The notes below the pieces were generated by a model that was not told the origin of the DNA, did not search any database, and saw only the letters and a list, made by a program, of their open reading frames with translations. Shown here in pieces: positions 20,937 through 29,260 of a DNA stretch of 64,000 bases (its first letter is position 1; each line of letters opens with the position of its first letter). The position numbers and the translations under genes were made by a program. Location: NCBI RefSeq assembly GCF_007855645.1, contig NZ_CP042261.1, forward strand, positions 662,501 through 726,500, read 5' to 3'. Source of the DNA: Qingshengfaniella alkalisoli. GTDB lineage: Bacteria; Pseudomonadota; Alphaproteobacteria; Rhodobacterales; Rhodobacteraceae.

Positions 20937-22940
20937 TTACTGGTCGAGGAAACTGCGCAATTTGCGCGACCTGCTCGGATGTTTCAGCTTGCGCAATGCC
21001 TTGGCTTCGATCTGGCGGATACGTTCGCGTGTGACTGAGAACTGCTGACCGACCTCTTCCAAGGTGTGGTCAGTGTTCATCCCGATTCCGAAACGCATTC
21101 GCAGAACGCGTTCCTCGCGCGGCGTGAGGCTGGACAGTACGCGTGTCGTCGTCTCCTTCAGGTTTTCCTGAATGGCCGAGTCGAGCGGCAAAATCGCATT
21201 CTTGTCCTCGATGAAATCGCCAAGCTGGCTGTCTTCCTCGTCGCCAATCGGCGTTTCGAGGGAGATCGGCTCCTTGGCGATCTTCATCACCTTGCGGACC
21301 TTCTCCAGCGGCATCTGGAGCTTCTCGGCCAATTCCTCGGGCGTCGGTTCGCGACCGATTTCATGCAACATCTGGCGCCCGGTGCGGACCAGCTTGTTGA
21401 TCGTTTCGATCATGTGGACCGGGATACGGATCGTACGCGCCTGGTCCGCGATGGACCGCGTGATCGCCTGCCGGATCCACCAGGTCGCATAGGTCGAGAA
21501 CTTGTAACCGCGGCGATACTCGAACTTGTCGACCGCTTTCATAAGGCCGATATTGCCTTCCTGAATGAGATCGAGGAATTGCAACCCGCGGTTCGTGTAT
21601 TTCTTGGCAATGGAGATCACGAGGCGCAGGTTGGCCTCGACCATTTCCTTCTTGGCGGAACGGGCTTCTTTTTCGCCCTTCTGGACCTGCGCGACGATGC
21701 GGCGGAATTCAGAGATATCAAGACCGACATACTGGCCGACCTGAGCCATTTCACCGCGCAATTCTTCAACCTTCGGCAGCGAGCGATCAAACAGCGACTG
21801 CCATCCGCGACCCGGCTTTTCCATCATTCGGTCGATCCAGCTCGGGTCTAGTTCCGACCCGCGATAGGCATCGACAAAGTCCCGACGGTTGATGCGCGCC
21901 TGATCGGCCAGTTTCACCATGGAGCTGTCGATCGACATGATGCGGCGATTGATGCCGTAAAGCTGGTCGATCAGCGCCTCGATCCGGTTGTTGTGCAGGT
22001 GAAGACCGTTCACCAACACCACGATTTCGGACCGCAGCTTCTGGTAGTCGGCTTCCGCTCCCTCACCGAACGTCGAATCCTCGTTCAGCGTTGCGGATAT
22101 CCGGCGGTCCTGAAAGTCGGACAGACGTTCGTAATCGGCGGCGATCTGGTCGAGCGTTTCAAGCACGCGCGGCTTCAGCGCAGCTTCCATCGCGGCCAGA
22201 GACATGTTGGCCTGCTCGTCCTCGTCGTCATCATCATCGTTGTTGCGGATCGGGTTGCCGTCGGCATCTAGCTCCGGCTGGTCAGCATTGTCCTTCTTGG
22301 GCTTGGTATCGGTTTCGGCAACGGGTTCGACGACCGGCTCGTCGGAGTCCTCGTCCATCGAATTGCCGAAGGTCGTCTCCAGATCGATCACATCGCGCAA
22401 CAGAATGTCTTCGTTAAGAAGCTCGTCTCGCCACATGGTGATCGCGCGGAAGGTCAGCGGGCTTTCGCACAGCCCGAGGATCATGGTGTTGCGACCGGCT
22501 TCGATCCGCTTTGCGATGGCAATCTCGCCTTCACGCGACAGAAGCTCCACCGATCCCATTTCACGCAGATACATGCGAACAGGATCGTCTGTCCGGTCGA
22601 GCTTCTCACGTTCCGCCCCACCCAAGGAAACTTCGCGCGATGAAGAAGTGGTTGCCAGTTCTCGCGATCCCGAATCACCGGCATCGCCCGAATCATCGGC
22701 GTCCTCTTCTTCGATCACGTTGATGCCCATCTCGGACAGCATCGACATGACGTCTTCGATCTGTTCCGAGGACACCTGATCTTGCGGAAGAACCTGATTG
22801 AGCTGTTCGTAAGTGATGAAACCGCGCTCTTTGGCTTCGGAAATCATCTTTTTTACAGCAGCCTGGCTTATGTCGAGCATGGGCTCGTTTTCGTTGTCAG
22901 TATCGTCCTGCTTGTGATCGTCGGTGTCTTTGGCGGCCAT
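20937..22940 (-). CDS. rpoD: RNA polymerase primary sigma factor RpoD (sigma70)
   Basis: This is the housekeeping sigma factor, 667 residues. The N-terminal region 1.1 begins near [21 protein letters not shown] long acidic, low-complexity insert (runs of D and E around residues 205-245) lies in the non-conserved region. Regions 2.1-2.4 include [20 protein letters not shown] and [17 protein letters not shown]. Region 3 and region 4.2 follow, ending [26 protein letters not shown] precedes the ATG. It follows dnaG, as in many bacteria, and a self-complementary leader lies in the gap. Confidence 0.98.
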   Translation of the reverse strand: MAAKDTDDHKQDDTDNENEPMLDISQAAVKKMISEAKERGFITYEQLNQVLPQDQVSSEQIEDVMSMLSEMGINVIEEEDADDSGDAGDSGSRELATTSSSREVSLGGAEREKLDRTDDPVRMYLREMGSVELLSREGEIAIAKRIEAGRNTMILGLCESPLTFRAITMWRDELLNEDILLRDVIDLETTFGNSMDEDSDEPVVEPVAETDTKPKKDNADQPELDADGNPIRNNDDDDDEDEQANMSLAAMEAALKPRVLETLDQIAADYERLSDFQDRRISATLNEDSTFGEGAEADYQKLRSEIVVLVNGLHLHNNRIEALIDQLYGINRRIMSIDSSMVKLADQARINRRDFVDAYRGSELDPSWIDRMMEKPGRGWQSLFDRSLPKVEELRGEMAQVGQYVGLDISEFRRIVAQVQKGEKEARSAKKEMVEANLRLVISIAKKYTNRGLQFLDLIQEGNIGLMKAVDKFEYRRGYKFSTYATWWIRQAITRSIADQARTIRIPVHMIETINKLVRTGRQMLHEIGREPTPEELAEKLQMPLEKVRKVMKIAKEPISLETPIGDEEDSQLGDFIEDKNAILPLDSAIQENLKETTTRVLSSLTPREERVLRMRFGIGMNTDHTLEEVGQQFSVTRERIRQIEAKALRKLKHPSRSRKLRSFLDQ

Positions 22941-22959
22941 ATGGTGCTCCTTGCAGAGA

Positions 22960-23072
22960 TAGGCTGATTCGTTACCGGCGCTATCCGAATCGTTTTGCGC
23001 GCATCAATGATTCGGAATTGGGTCTACCGCGTTTCTTATGCCATTTCCTCAACAAAATGGCGAATCAGCCTA
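22960..23072 (-). repeat. Folded dnaG-rpoD intergenic element: 12-bp terminal inverted repeat with two inner stems
   Basis: The outer arms TAGGCTGATTCG (22960-22971) and CGAATCAGCCTA (23061-23072) are perfectly complementary. Inside are TCCGAATC/GATTCGGA (22984-22991 with 23009-23016) and GCCATTT/AAATGGC (23040-23046 with 23055-23061). As RNA on the minus strand this gives a three-way junction covering the whole gap. It starts with the dnaG stop codon and ends about 8 bases before the rpoD ribosome binding site. Four GANTC sites sit in the outer and middle arms. A regulatory leader, processing site or small inverted-repeat element are all possible. Confidence 0.6.
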
Positions 23073-25025
23073 ACGTCCTCGCGTCCTAGAAAAATTGATA
23101 TCGCGAATCAGCTCATCGAAAGCTGACCGCTCGTCACGGTTCAGTTTTGCCCCGTTGGGACTGGTGTCGTATTCGGTGTTGTCGTCCATCTGCTGCCTGT
23201 CGGCCCGGTTGCGTGCTTCGGTGGCCTGCGACAACCGCCAGACCAAGTGCTCGTCATGACCCGCATGCACGTCTTCGGACGCTTCACGAACCTCCTGCGC
23301 CAGCCCCCGCCGTGTTTCCAGTTTCGCAAGCTCTTCGGCCAGACACATCCGTGCCATCTCTGGGTTTCCGGCATGGCGTACCGCAGGTGTCACCGCCAGA
23401 TGGGGCTGCGCGAAGAAGCTTTCAAGGGTTTCGCCCCCGACGATGCTTTCGACACGCTCCATAAACTCCGCGCCTGCGTCATTTGCGCAACTCAGGATCG
23501 CATCGCGCAGCCGTGCATGTGTCTCGTTGGCCAGGGCAAGTGTTTCCACGACGCCTTCGTAATGGTCCAAAACAGCGGGCGTGCGGAGAATCGTGGCAAG
23601 GATCACCGCCTCGCGCATTTCATCCTCTATCGATTCCGCCGACACGGCCAGCCGAGAGTTGCGCAGTGCAGGAGAGGGCTGAATCTTCGCCAGACGCCCG
23701 AAACCACCACGCCGACGATTGACCGGGGTACGGCGTGAGGCGGGGGCGAACAAATCCCACTTAAGCCGTTTCAGCTCTTCATCATAGTGTCGCCGCAGGT
23801 CCGGATCGCGTATGCGACCTGTCGCCTCGCGCAATGTCTTGTCCAGGGCGGCGCGGCGTTCGGGGCTGTCGAAAACCTTGTCTTCCGTTTCTCGCCGCCA
23901 CAACAGACGCACCATCGGTTCCGCACGTTCCAGCAGACGACGCATCGCGCCGGCACCTTCGGCCCGCAACAGGTCATCGGGATCCTTGCCTTCAGGCATC
24001 AGGCAGAATCGCAAACTGCGTCCGGCCTCCAGCATCGGCAGCGCAAGATCCATCACCCGCATCGCTGCGCGCAGACCTGCCTTGTCACCGTCGAGGGCAA
24101 TGACCGGCTCCGGCGCGATGCGCCACAAAAGCTGCAGCTGGTTCTCCGTGATCGCCGTGCCAAGTGGCGCGACGGCACCGTCAAAGCCCGCCTCGACCAG
24201 CGCGATCACATCCATATAGCCTTCAGCCACAATCAACGCGGCACCTTTGCCAGCAGCCTCACGCGCTGGCCCGTGGTTGTAAAGCGATCGCCCTTTGTCG
24301 AATAGCACCGTCTCCGGCGAATTCAGGTATTTCGCCCGCGCATTCGCCGCCATGGCACGCCCACCAAAGGCGATGCACCGACCACGCGCGTCGCGGATCG
24401 GGAAGACAATGCGATTGCGGAACCGGTCATAGGCTGGCCCACCATCATCCGGAAGCGCCGCAAGCCCTGCATCGATGATCGCCTTTTCTTCGACACCCTT
24501 TGCGGCGAGATGCTCGAACAATGCGCGGCGACCGTCGGGTGCAAAACCGATTTCGAAACGTTCAAGCGCCTTGGCTTTCAGACCCCGCCCCGTCAGGTAT
24601 TCTCGTGCAGTCTGCGCCGCACCACCCTGAAGTTGCGTCCGGTAGAAACGTACCGCCATCTCCATGACATCGGCGAGCGAGGCGCGTTTCTCGGCACGCT
24701 GCTGTTCTTGCGGGTCCGCTTTGGGAACCTGCATGCCTGCTTCACGTGCAAGAATGTCGATCGCTTCCATGAAGCTTACGTTTTCGGTTTCACGCACGAA
24801 GCTGATCGCGTCACCCTTAGCGTGGCAGCCGAAGCAATAGTAGAACCCCTTGCGGTCATCTACATGGAAGGACGCGGTTTTTTCCTGATGGAACGGACAG
24901 GGCGACCACATGTCGCCCTTACCCTGGTTAGACTTTCGCGTGTCCCAAATGACTTTTCGTCCGACCACATGGGCCAGGCTGGTTCGATTGCGTAGCTCGT
25001 CAAGAAATCCGGGAGGCAGGCTCAT
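23070..25025 (-). CDS. dnaG: DNA primase
   Basis: DnaG makes RNA primers for DNA replication. The 651-residue protein starts MSLPPGFLDELRNR at 25025; an upstream TTG would add 7 residues. The N-terminal CHC2 zinc-binding domain has C43, H46, C64 and C67. The TOPRIM core has AEGYMDVIAL and LDGDKAG with its metal-binding acids. A C-terminal DnaB-interacting helical domain follows. It is transcribed towards rpoD. Confidence 0.97.
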   Translation of the reverse strand: MSLPPGFLDELRNRTSLAHVVGRKVIWDTRKSNQGKGDMWSPCPFHQEKTASFHVDDRKGFYYCFGCHAKGDAISFVRETENVSFMEAIDILAREAGMQVPKADPQEQQRAEKRASLADVMEMAVRFYRTQLQGGAAQTAREYLTGRGLKAKALERFEIGFAPDGRRALFEHLAAKGVEEKAIIDAGLAALPDDGGPAYDRFRNRIVFPIRDARGRCIAFGGRAMAANARAKYLNSPETVLFDKGRSLYNHGPAREAAGKGAALIVAEGYMDVIALVEAGFDGAVAPLGTAITENQLQLLWRIAPEPVIALDGDKAGLRAAMRVMDLALPMLEAGRSLRFCLMPEGKDPDDLLRAEGAGAMRRLLERAEPMVRLLWRRETEDKVFDSPERRAALDKTLREATGRIRDPDLRRHYDEELKRLKWDLFAPASRRTPVNRRRGGFGRLAKIQPSPALRNSRLAVSAESIEDEMREAVILATILRTPAVLDHYEGVVETLALANETHARLRDAILSCANDAGAEFMERVESIVGGETLESFFAQPHLAVTPAVRHAGNPEMARMCLAEELAKLETRRGLAQEVREASEDVHAGHDEHLVWRLSQATEARNRADRQQMDDNTEYDTSPNGAKLNRDERSAFDELIRDINFSRTRGR

Positions 25026-25162
25026 GGGTATCAGTATCGGCGCCAAGGGTTCTGCTGTCTAGCACAAGCCGGGGGTTGCCACCAAGATCAAAAGAGTGAC
25101 GAATCGTGTTGGCGTCAGGCGATGAAGGCGCTTGTCGCGTGATCCGAAGCCTGGTCGTGAAA

Positions 25163-25190
25163 TCGGGCTGACACTTGAAAGTCAGCCCGA
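25163..25190 (-). terminator. Terminator hairpin after the flavin reductase gene
   Basis: The arms TCGGGCTGAC and GTCAGCCCGA are perfect over 10 bases with an 8-base loop, and on the minus strand TTTC follows. It lies 65 bases downstream of the flavin reductase stop and upstream of dnaG, so it should separate the two transcription units. Confidence 0.6.
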
Positions 25191-25254
25191 ACTCCAAATG
25201 AACGGATTTCATCCAACAGATACAGGAAGACACGATCGAGAGGGTGCGTCGCCT

Positions 25255-25830
25255 CTAGCTCGCAACCTCGAGTTTTTCCGGACGAACGCCTGTCCGGTTG
25301 ATCCACTCCGCAAAGCGGTCGATCCACCCGTTCAAAAAAGTTTCGGTGTCGGGATTAACAACAGCACCGGTGTCATCGAAGAGTTCAGGCTTGAACTGGA
25401 AATAAACCTCCGGCTGTGCCATGAGCGCCGTGCCAACGGCGGAGACGATGGTTTTCAGTTCGCGCTGTCCAACGGCGGCGCCAATTGCGCCGGGCGACGT
25501 GCCGATGACCGCAGCAGGCTTGTTCAGCCAGCTATTGTCACCCCAAGGCCGCGTGGCCCAGTCTATGGCGTCTTTCAGAATACCTGGATAGGAACGGTTG
25601 AATTCGGGCGTGACAAACAGCACCCCATCCGTGTCATCGATTTTCTGTTTAAGATCAAGCACTGATCTCGGCGCATCGGCCCACAATTCTTCATTGTAAT
25701 GCGGCAGTTGAGACAAATCGACATAGTCAAATTCCAGCCGGTCACCGGCCAGTGTATCGATGGCCTGAGCCAGCTTGCGGTTAATTGAATCCTGCCTCAG
25801 GGAGCCGACAAGAACAGCGATTTTCGCCAT
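25255..25830 (-). CDS. NAD(P)H-dependent FMN reductase / quinone reductase family protein
   Basis: This flavodoxin-like oxidoreductase has 191 residues. The N-terminal phosphate loop is VGSLRQDSINRKLA (8-21), and TPEFNRSYPGILKDAIDWAT is the typical FMN-binding segment of the YieF/ChrR/azoreductase group. Such enzymes reduce quinones, azo compounds or free FMN with NAD(P)H. An HxlR-family regulator with an N-terminal cysteine is divergently encoded 103 bases away, which suggests induction by electrophiles or quinones. Confidence 0.88.
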   Translation of the reverse strand: MAKIAVLVGSLRQDSINRKLAQAIDTLAGDRLEFDYVDLSQLPHYNEELWADAPRSVLDLKQKIDDTDGVLFVTPEFNRSYPGILKDAIDWATRPWGDNSWLNKPAAVIGTSPGAIGAAVGQRELKTIVSAVGTALMAQPEVYFQFKPELFDDTGAVVNPDTETFLNGWIDRFAEWINRTGVRPEKLEVAS

Positions 25831-25933
25831 TGGTTTAATCCTCGGTATCTTGGTTTATATTAGTAACAAGGGCTAGATATGATACCGGACGGCCCAGTCC
25901 AAGAAGGCACTTTTTTGTTAGAAGGTTACTTTC

Positions 25934-26320
25934 ATGAAACCAACTCGGCATAGCCCTGAACAATGTAAGAAGGCCACAGACGTAATATCGCTGACCGGCA
26001 GCAAATGGACTGTGCTTATCGTGATGATGCTGGACATCGAAAAGAGGCGTTTTTCAGAAATGAAGCGTGATATCAGTGGTATATCGCAAAAGATGCTGAC
26101 CACCACGCTGCGTGGGTTGGAGCGCGATGGGTATGTCCTGCGCACAGTTTACCCTACGGTGCCGGCCAAGGTGGAGTATGAACTGACCGATCTGGGCCGT
26201 GATCTGGCTCAGCCTCTGCGCGCGCTCGGTCAATGGGCGCTTGAAAACCACGACCGGATCATCGCTGCCCGGTTGGCCCATGATACCCGGGATAAGCCTG
26301 ACGGGGTCGCTGCGGAGTAG
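25934..26320 (+). CDS. HxlR family transcriptional regulator (possible redox/electrophile sensor)
   Basis: This is a 128-residue winged-helix protein of the HxlR type: CKKATDVISLTGSKWTVLIV at the start, then FSEMKRDISGISQKMLTTTL (the recognition helix region) and LTDLGRDLAQPLRALGQWA. Cys11 lies where YodB, HypR and QorR carry their sensing cysteine. It is divergent from a flavin/quinone reductase gene, as with yodB/azoR1 and qorR/qor2. The inferred role is a repressor of that reductase and of itself, released when Cys11 is modified. The operator in the 103-base gap was not pinned down. Confidence 0.9.
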   Translation: MKPTRHSPEQCKKATDVISLTGSKWTVLIVMMLDIEKRRFSEMKRDISGISQKMLTTTLRGLERDGYVLRTVYPTVPAKVEYELTDLGRDLAQPLRALGQWALENHDRIIAARLAHDTRDKPDGVAAE

Positions 26321-26402
26321 GCTGAGTTATCAGCCGGAATTGATTTGCTAACCAAACACCTGTCGCCGCATGATGCGACGAAGCAATCTTGAGGAGACAG
26401 AG

Positions 26403-26843
26403 ATGAAAGCGCTGATTATCTCCGCCGTCGCTGCGGGCGCCTTGGCCGGGTGCGTGGTCGAGCCTACGAAGCCACGAACAGGCATCGCCGGGGAAACCTA
26501 CCGCGCGATCAATCACAATCTTGTCGTGTCGCTGGGCGGAAACCAGATGGAAGTAATTGGTGTCGGCGCGTCCGGTGCTCCGGAGTATTTTTGTGCCGCT
26601 GCTGAATATGCGCGGGTGCGATTGAACGCCAATCCGGTGGACAGAATTGTACTGGAATCCCCGCCTGGACCAAGCCGATCAGGTCATAGCGGTCGCGCAG
26701 TCGGGTTCGAGCTTGCGTCGCGCGAGGACGTTCCCGAAACAACGAGCAACATCACCTTAAGTGTCAATCGCGTCGGTGAGGCGATCTCCGTCGCGCATGG
26801 CAACAACCTTTGTGAAGAAAGAGCGATCGGCTTCTTCGACTGA
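26403..26843 (+). CDS. Putative lipoprotein, unknown function
   Basis: The 146-residue protein starts at 26403 after GAGGAGACAGAG. The signal peptide MKALIISAVAAGALAGC ends in the lipobox L-A-G-C with Cys17 as the lipidated residue. The mature part contains VSLGGNQMEVIGVGASGAPE and the pattern AEYARVRL, and one further Cys pair may form a disulfide. Related small lipoproteins are common in Rhodobacteraceae, but I know no function. Its stop overlaps the ATG of the yjbQ remnant (TGATG). Confidence 0.75.
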   Translation: MKALIISAVAAGALAGCVVEPTKPRTGIAGETYRAINHNLVVSLGGNQMEVIGVGASGAPEYFCAAAEYARVRLNANPVDRIVLESPPGPSRSGHSGRAVGFELASREDVPETTSNITLSVNRVGEAISVAHGNNLCEERAIGFFD

Positions 26844-27276
26844 TGATAGCGCGTCCGGAGCAAACCGAATTTTGCGTTCGCACTCAGGGGCGTGGGTTAT
26901 ATGAAGTGACAGAGACTGTGGACCGGTGGGTACTACATCTTCTCAGACACCTGCTGGCTTGCTGACGCTTTTCGTGCGTCATACATCCTGCTCGTTGCTC
27001 ATCCAGGAGAATGCCGATCCTGATGTTCAGTCGGATCTATTGGCGTGGCTGTGCCGTTTCGTGCCGGATGCGAACGAACCCGAGATGTCCTATCTGACGC
27101 ATCGGATCGAAGGTCCTGACGACATGCCGGCGCACATCAAGGCATCGGTTCTGCCGGTCAGTCTGCAAATCCCTTTCAGTGCCGGGCGGCTGCTGCTGGG
27201 GACGTGGCAGGGAATATACCTGTTCGAACATCGAGATGCGCCACATACCCGGAAAGTCGTGGCGCATCTGGCTTGA
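26843..27276 (+). pseudogene. yjbQ: YjbQ family protein (UPF0047), broken by a frameshift
   Basis: The first frame starts at ATG 26843 and reads FCVRTQGRGLYEVTETVDRW, the usual YjbQ N-terminus, but stops at 26963-26965 after 40 codons. The family sequence resumes one base back, in the frame that runs to 27276: GLLTLFVRHTSCSLLIQENA, then HRIEGPDDMPAHIKASVL and GTWQGIYLFEHRD. One base is missing between about 26918 and 26955, possibly in the GGG run at 26928-26930. YjbQ proteins have thiamine-phosphate synthase side activity; the true role is unclear. A sequencing error would restore a normal gene of about 145 residues. An internal GTG at 26926 could still start a truncated product. Confidence 0.8.
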
Positions 27277-27279
27277 ATG

Positions 27280-27486
27280 TCAGCCGTCGTCCAAGATGAA
27301 CGTCACCATGATGTTGACTTGGTAATGCGCAATCTGACCGTTCTCAACCGAGACCCGCTGTTCTTTCACCCATGCGCTTTGCACATTTCGCAGTGTCTGA
27401 TTGGCACGCTCGACACCCTCGCGGACAGCATCGTCAAAACTGGTGGTGGAGGTGGCTGATATTTCCGTAACTCTCGCTATGCTCAT
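27280..27486 (-). CDS. Dodecin family flavin-binding protein
   Basis: Dodecins form hollow dodecamers that store or sequester flavin. The 68-residue protein starts MSIARVTEISATSTTSFDDA at 27486 after GGAG. The motif VQSAWVKEQRVSVENG has Trp39, which would stack on the isoalloxazine ring; Gln56 in HYQVNIMV is also conserved. A much longer upstream frame on this strand is only a shadow of nrdR. It faces yjbQ with a 3-base gap. Its closeness to the riboflavin genes downstream is notable. Confidence 0.9.
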   Translation of the reverse strand: MSIARVTEISATSTTSFDDAVREGVERANQTLRNVQSAWVKEQRVSVENGQIAHYQVNIMVTFILDDG

Positions 27487-27672
27487 CGTCTCACTCCCAT
27501 TTGCTAGTGAATGTGAAACGTCGGCAATTCGGGATGGTTCCTTCCCGCGTCGGTCATATCTAGGCTGCATATCGTATGTGGAAAACTTCTCTACCCAATC
27601 GCTAGTTGTGTGCCTATAGTGGTTGCAGTAGCGGGACGATCCGCCCCATTTGGCCGATGAGAGAGGAAAGCG

Positions 27673-28140
27673 ATGCGCTGCCCGTTTTGCGGTAATGTCG
27701 ATACGCAGGTGAAAGATTCCCGTCCCGCCGAAGATCATGTGGCGATCAGGCGGCGACGGTTCTGCCCGGAATGCGGGGGCAGGTTTACAACCTATGAACG
27801 GGTTCAGCTGCGCGATCTGGTCGTCGTGAAAACCAATGGTCGTCGTGAAGATTTCGACCGGGACAAGTTGGAACGCTCGGTCCGTATTGCGCTGCAGAAG
27901 CGGCCCGTGGAACCGGAACGGATCGACAAGATGATCTCGGGCATCGTGCGGCGATTGGAATCGCTGGGTGATCAGGATGTGCCGTCCAAGACCATCGGCG
28001 AGATCGTCATGGAGACACTGGCGCGGATCGACACCGTCGCCTATGTGCGTTTTGCCAGTGTTTACAAGAACTTCCAAGCTGCGGATGATTTCGACAAATT
28101 CGTGTCTGAACTGCGTCCGGAACTGCCGACCGATACTTGA
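27673..28140 (+). CDS. nrdR: Transcriptional repressor NrdR
   Basis: NrdR represses ribonucleotide reductase genes in response to dATP/ATP. The 155-residue protein has the N-terminal zinc ribbon (C3, C6, C31, C34) and an ATP-cone domain starting [20 protein letters not shown]. It lies 8 bases upstream of ribD, a pairing found widely in bacteria. GAGAGAGGAAAG supplies the ribosome binding site. Confidence 0.97.
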   Translation: MRCPFCGNVDTQVKDSRPAEDHVAIRRRRFCPECGGRFTTYERVQLRDLVVVKTNGRREDFDRDKLERSVRIALQKRPVEPERIDKMISGIVRRLESLGDQDVPSKTIGEIVMETLARIDTVAYVRFASVYKNFQAADDFDKFVSELRPELPTDT

Positions 28141-28148
28141 GGCATCCC

Positions 28149-29243
28149 ATGAGCGAAGCGCGCTATATGCAGCTTGCGCTGTCACTAGGTGCGCGCGGGC
28201 TGGGTAACACATGGCCCAACCCGGCGGTCGGCTGTGTGATCGTGCGCGATGACAGGATCGTTGGGCGTGGGTGGACACAACCCGGCGGGCGTCCTCATGC
28301 GGAAGTCGTGGCGCTATCCCAAGCTGGCGCAGCCGCGAAAGGTGCGACCGCCTATGTTACGCTGGAGCCCTGTTCCCATCACGGCAAAAGCCCGCCCTGC
28401 GCAGATGCGTTGATCGCGGCTGGCATAGCAAGGGTCGTCGTGGCGTTGACTGACCCTGATCCGCGCGTCGATGGTGGGGGTCTTGCGGGATTGCGGCATG
28501 CGGGCATCGATGTTGTGACCGGTGTTTGCGAGGACGCCGCGCGACGGTCGCATTCGGGGTTTCTGTCGCGGGTTCAGCAGGGCCGCCCAATGCTGTCGCA
28601 AAAGCTTGCCAGCAGCTTCGACGGACGGATTGCAACCGGAGCGGGCGAAAGCCAATGGATTACTGGCCCCGATGCCCGCCGTGTCGTTCACGGGATGCGT
28701 GCGCGACATGATGCGGTCCTGATCGGTGGCGCCACGGCGCGGGCAGATGATCCGGAACTGACTGTGCGCGGGCAGGGGGCAGTGCGACAGCCCGTTCGCG
28801 TGGTGCTCTCGCGTGGTCTGGATTTGCCTGTCGAAAGCCGTTTGGTCCGAAACCTGGATCATGCGCAGCTGTGGCTTGTCCATGGACACACTGTCGGCGA
28901 CGCGAAGGTGCAATCATGGGAGGCGCTCGGTGCCAGGTGTCTACCCGTTTTGGGGACATCAACAGGATTGGATGTCTTGGCGGTCATGAAGGCACTGGCA
29001 GAGCAGGGACTGACGCGCGTCTTCAGCGAGAGCGGCGGAACATTGACAGCGTCGTTGCTGCGCGCCGGGTTGGTCGATGAGTTGATCGGGTTCTCTGCAG
29101 GGCTCGTGATCGGTGCGGATGGACGACCATCCATCGGCGATATGTCGCTGAAGCGGCTTGCCGATGCGCCACGTTTTGACTTGCAAGAAAGTCGTGTGAT
29201 TGGTGGCGACGTTATGCATCGCTGGGTGCGGCGGGCCGGCTGA
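28149..29243 (+). CDS. ribD: Riboflavin biosynthesis deaminase/reductase RibD
   Basis: This is a bifunctional enzyme for the second and third steps of riboflavin synthesis. The N-terminal deaminase domain has the zinc site H50-A-E52 and PCSHHGKSPPCADAL (C75 and C84). The C-terminal NADPH-dependent reductase domain includes VHGMRARHDAVLIGGATARA. The chosen start MSEARYMQLA gives 364 residues. It forms an operon with nrdR and ends at a strong hairpin, separated from the other rib genes by an oppositely oriented gene. Confidence 0.95.
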   Translation: MSEARYMQLALSLGARGLGNTWPNPAVGCVIVRDDRIVGRGWTQPGGRPHAEVVALSQAGAAAKGATAYVTLEPCSHHGKSPPCADALIAAGIARVVVALTDPDPRVDGGGLAGLRHAGIDVVTGVCEDAARRSHSGFLSRVQQGRPMLSQKLASSFDGRIATGAGESQWITGPDARRVVHGMRARHDAVLIGGATARADDPELTVRGQGAVRQPVRVVLSRGLDLPVESRLVRNLDHAQLWLVHGHTVGDAKVQSWEALGARCLPVLGTSTGLDVLAVMKALAEQGLTRVFSESGGTLTASLLRAGLVDELIGFSAGLVIGADGRPSIGDMSLKRLADAPRFDLQESRVIGGDVMHRWVRRAG

Positions 29244-29252
29244 GGCCGGCCC
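29233..29252 (+). terminator. Hairpin over the ribD stop codon, probable terminator
   Basis: The arms GGGCCGGC and GCCGGCCC are perfect over 8 bases with the loop TGAG, which contains the ribD stop codon. TT and then mixed sequence follow, so termination may be weak. It also lies just downstream of the convergent export gene and may serve both. Confidence 0.5.
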
Positions 29253-29260
29253 TTCCATGC

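Noticed and set aside
27487-28278. Long minus-strand frame upstream of dodecin in the same frame
   Set aside because: The real dodecin starts at 27486 with a ribosome binding site; the extension is antisense to nrdR.
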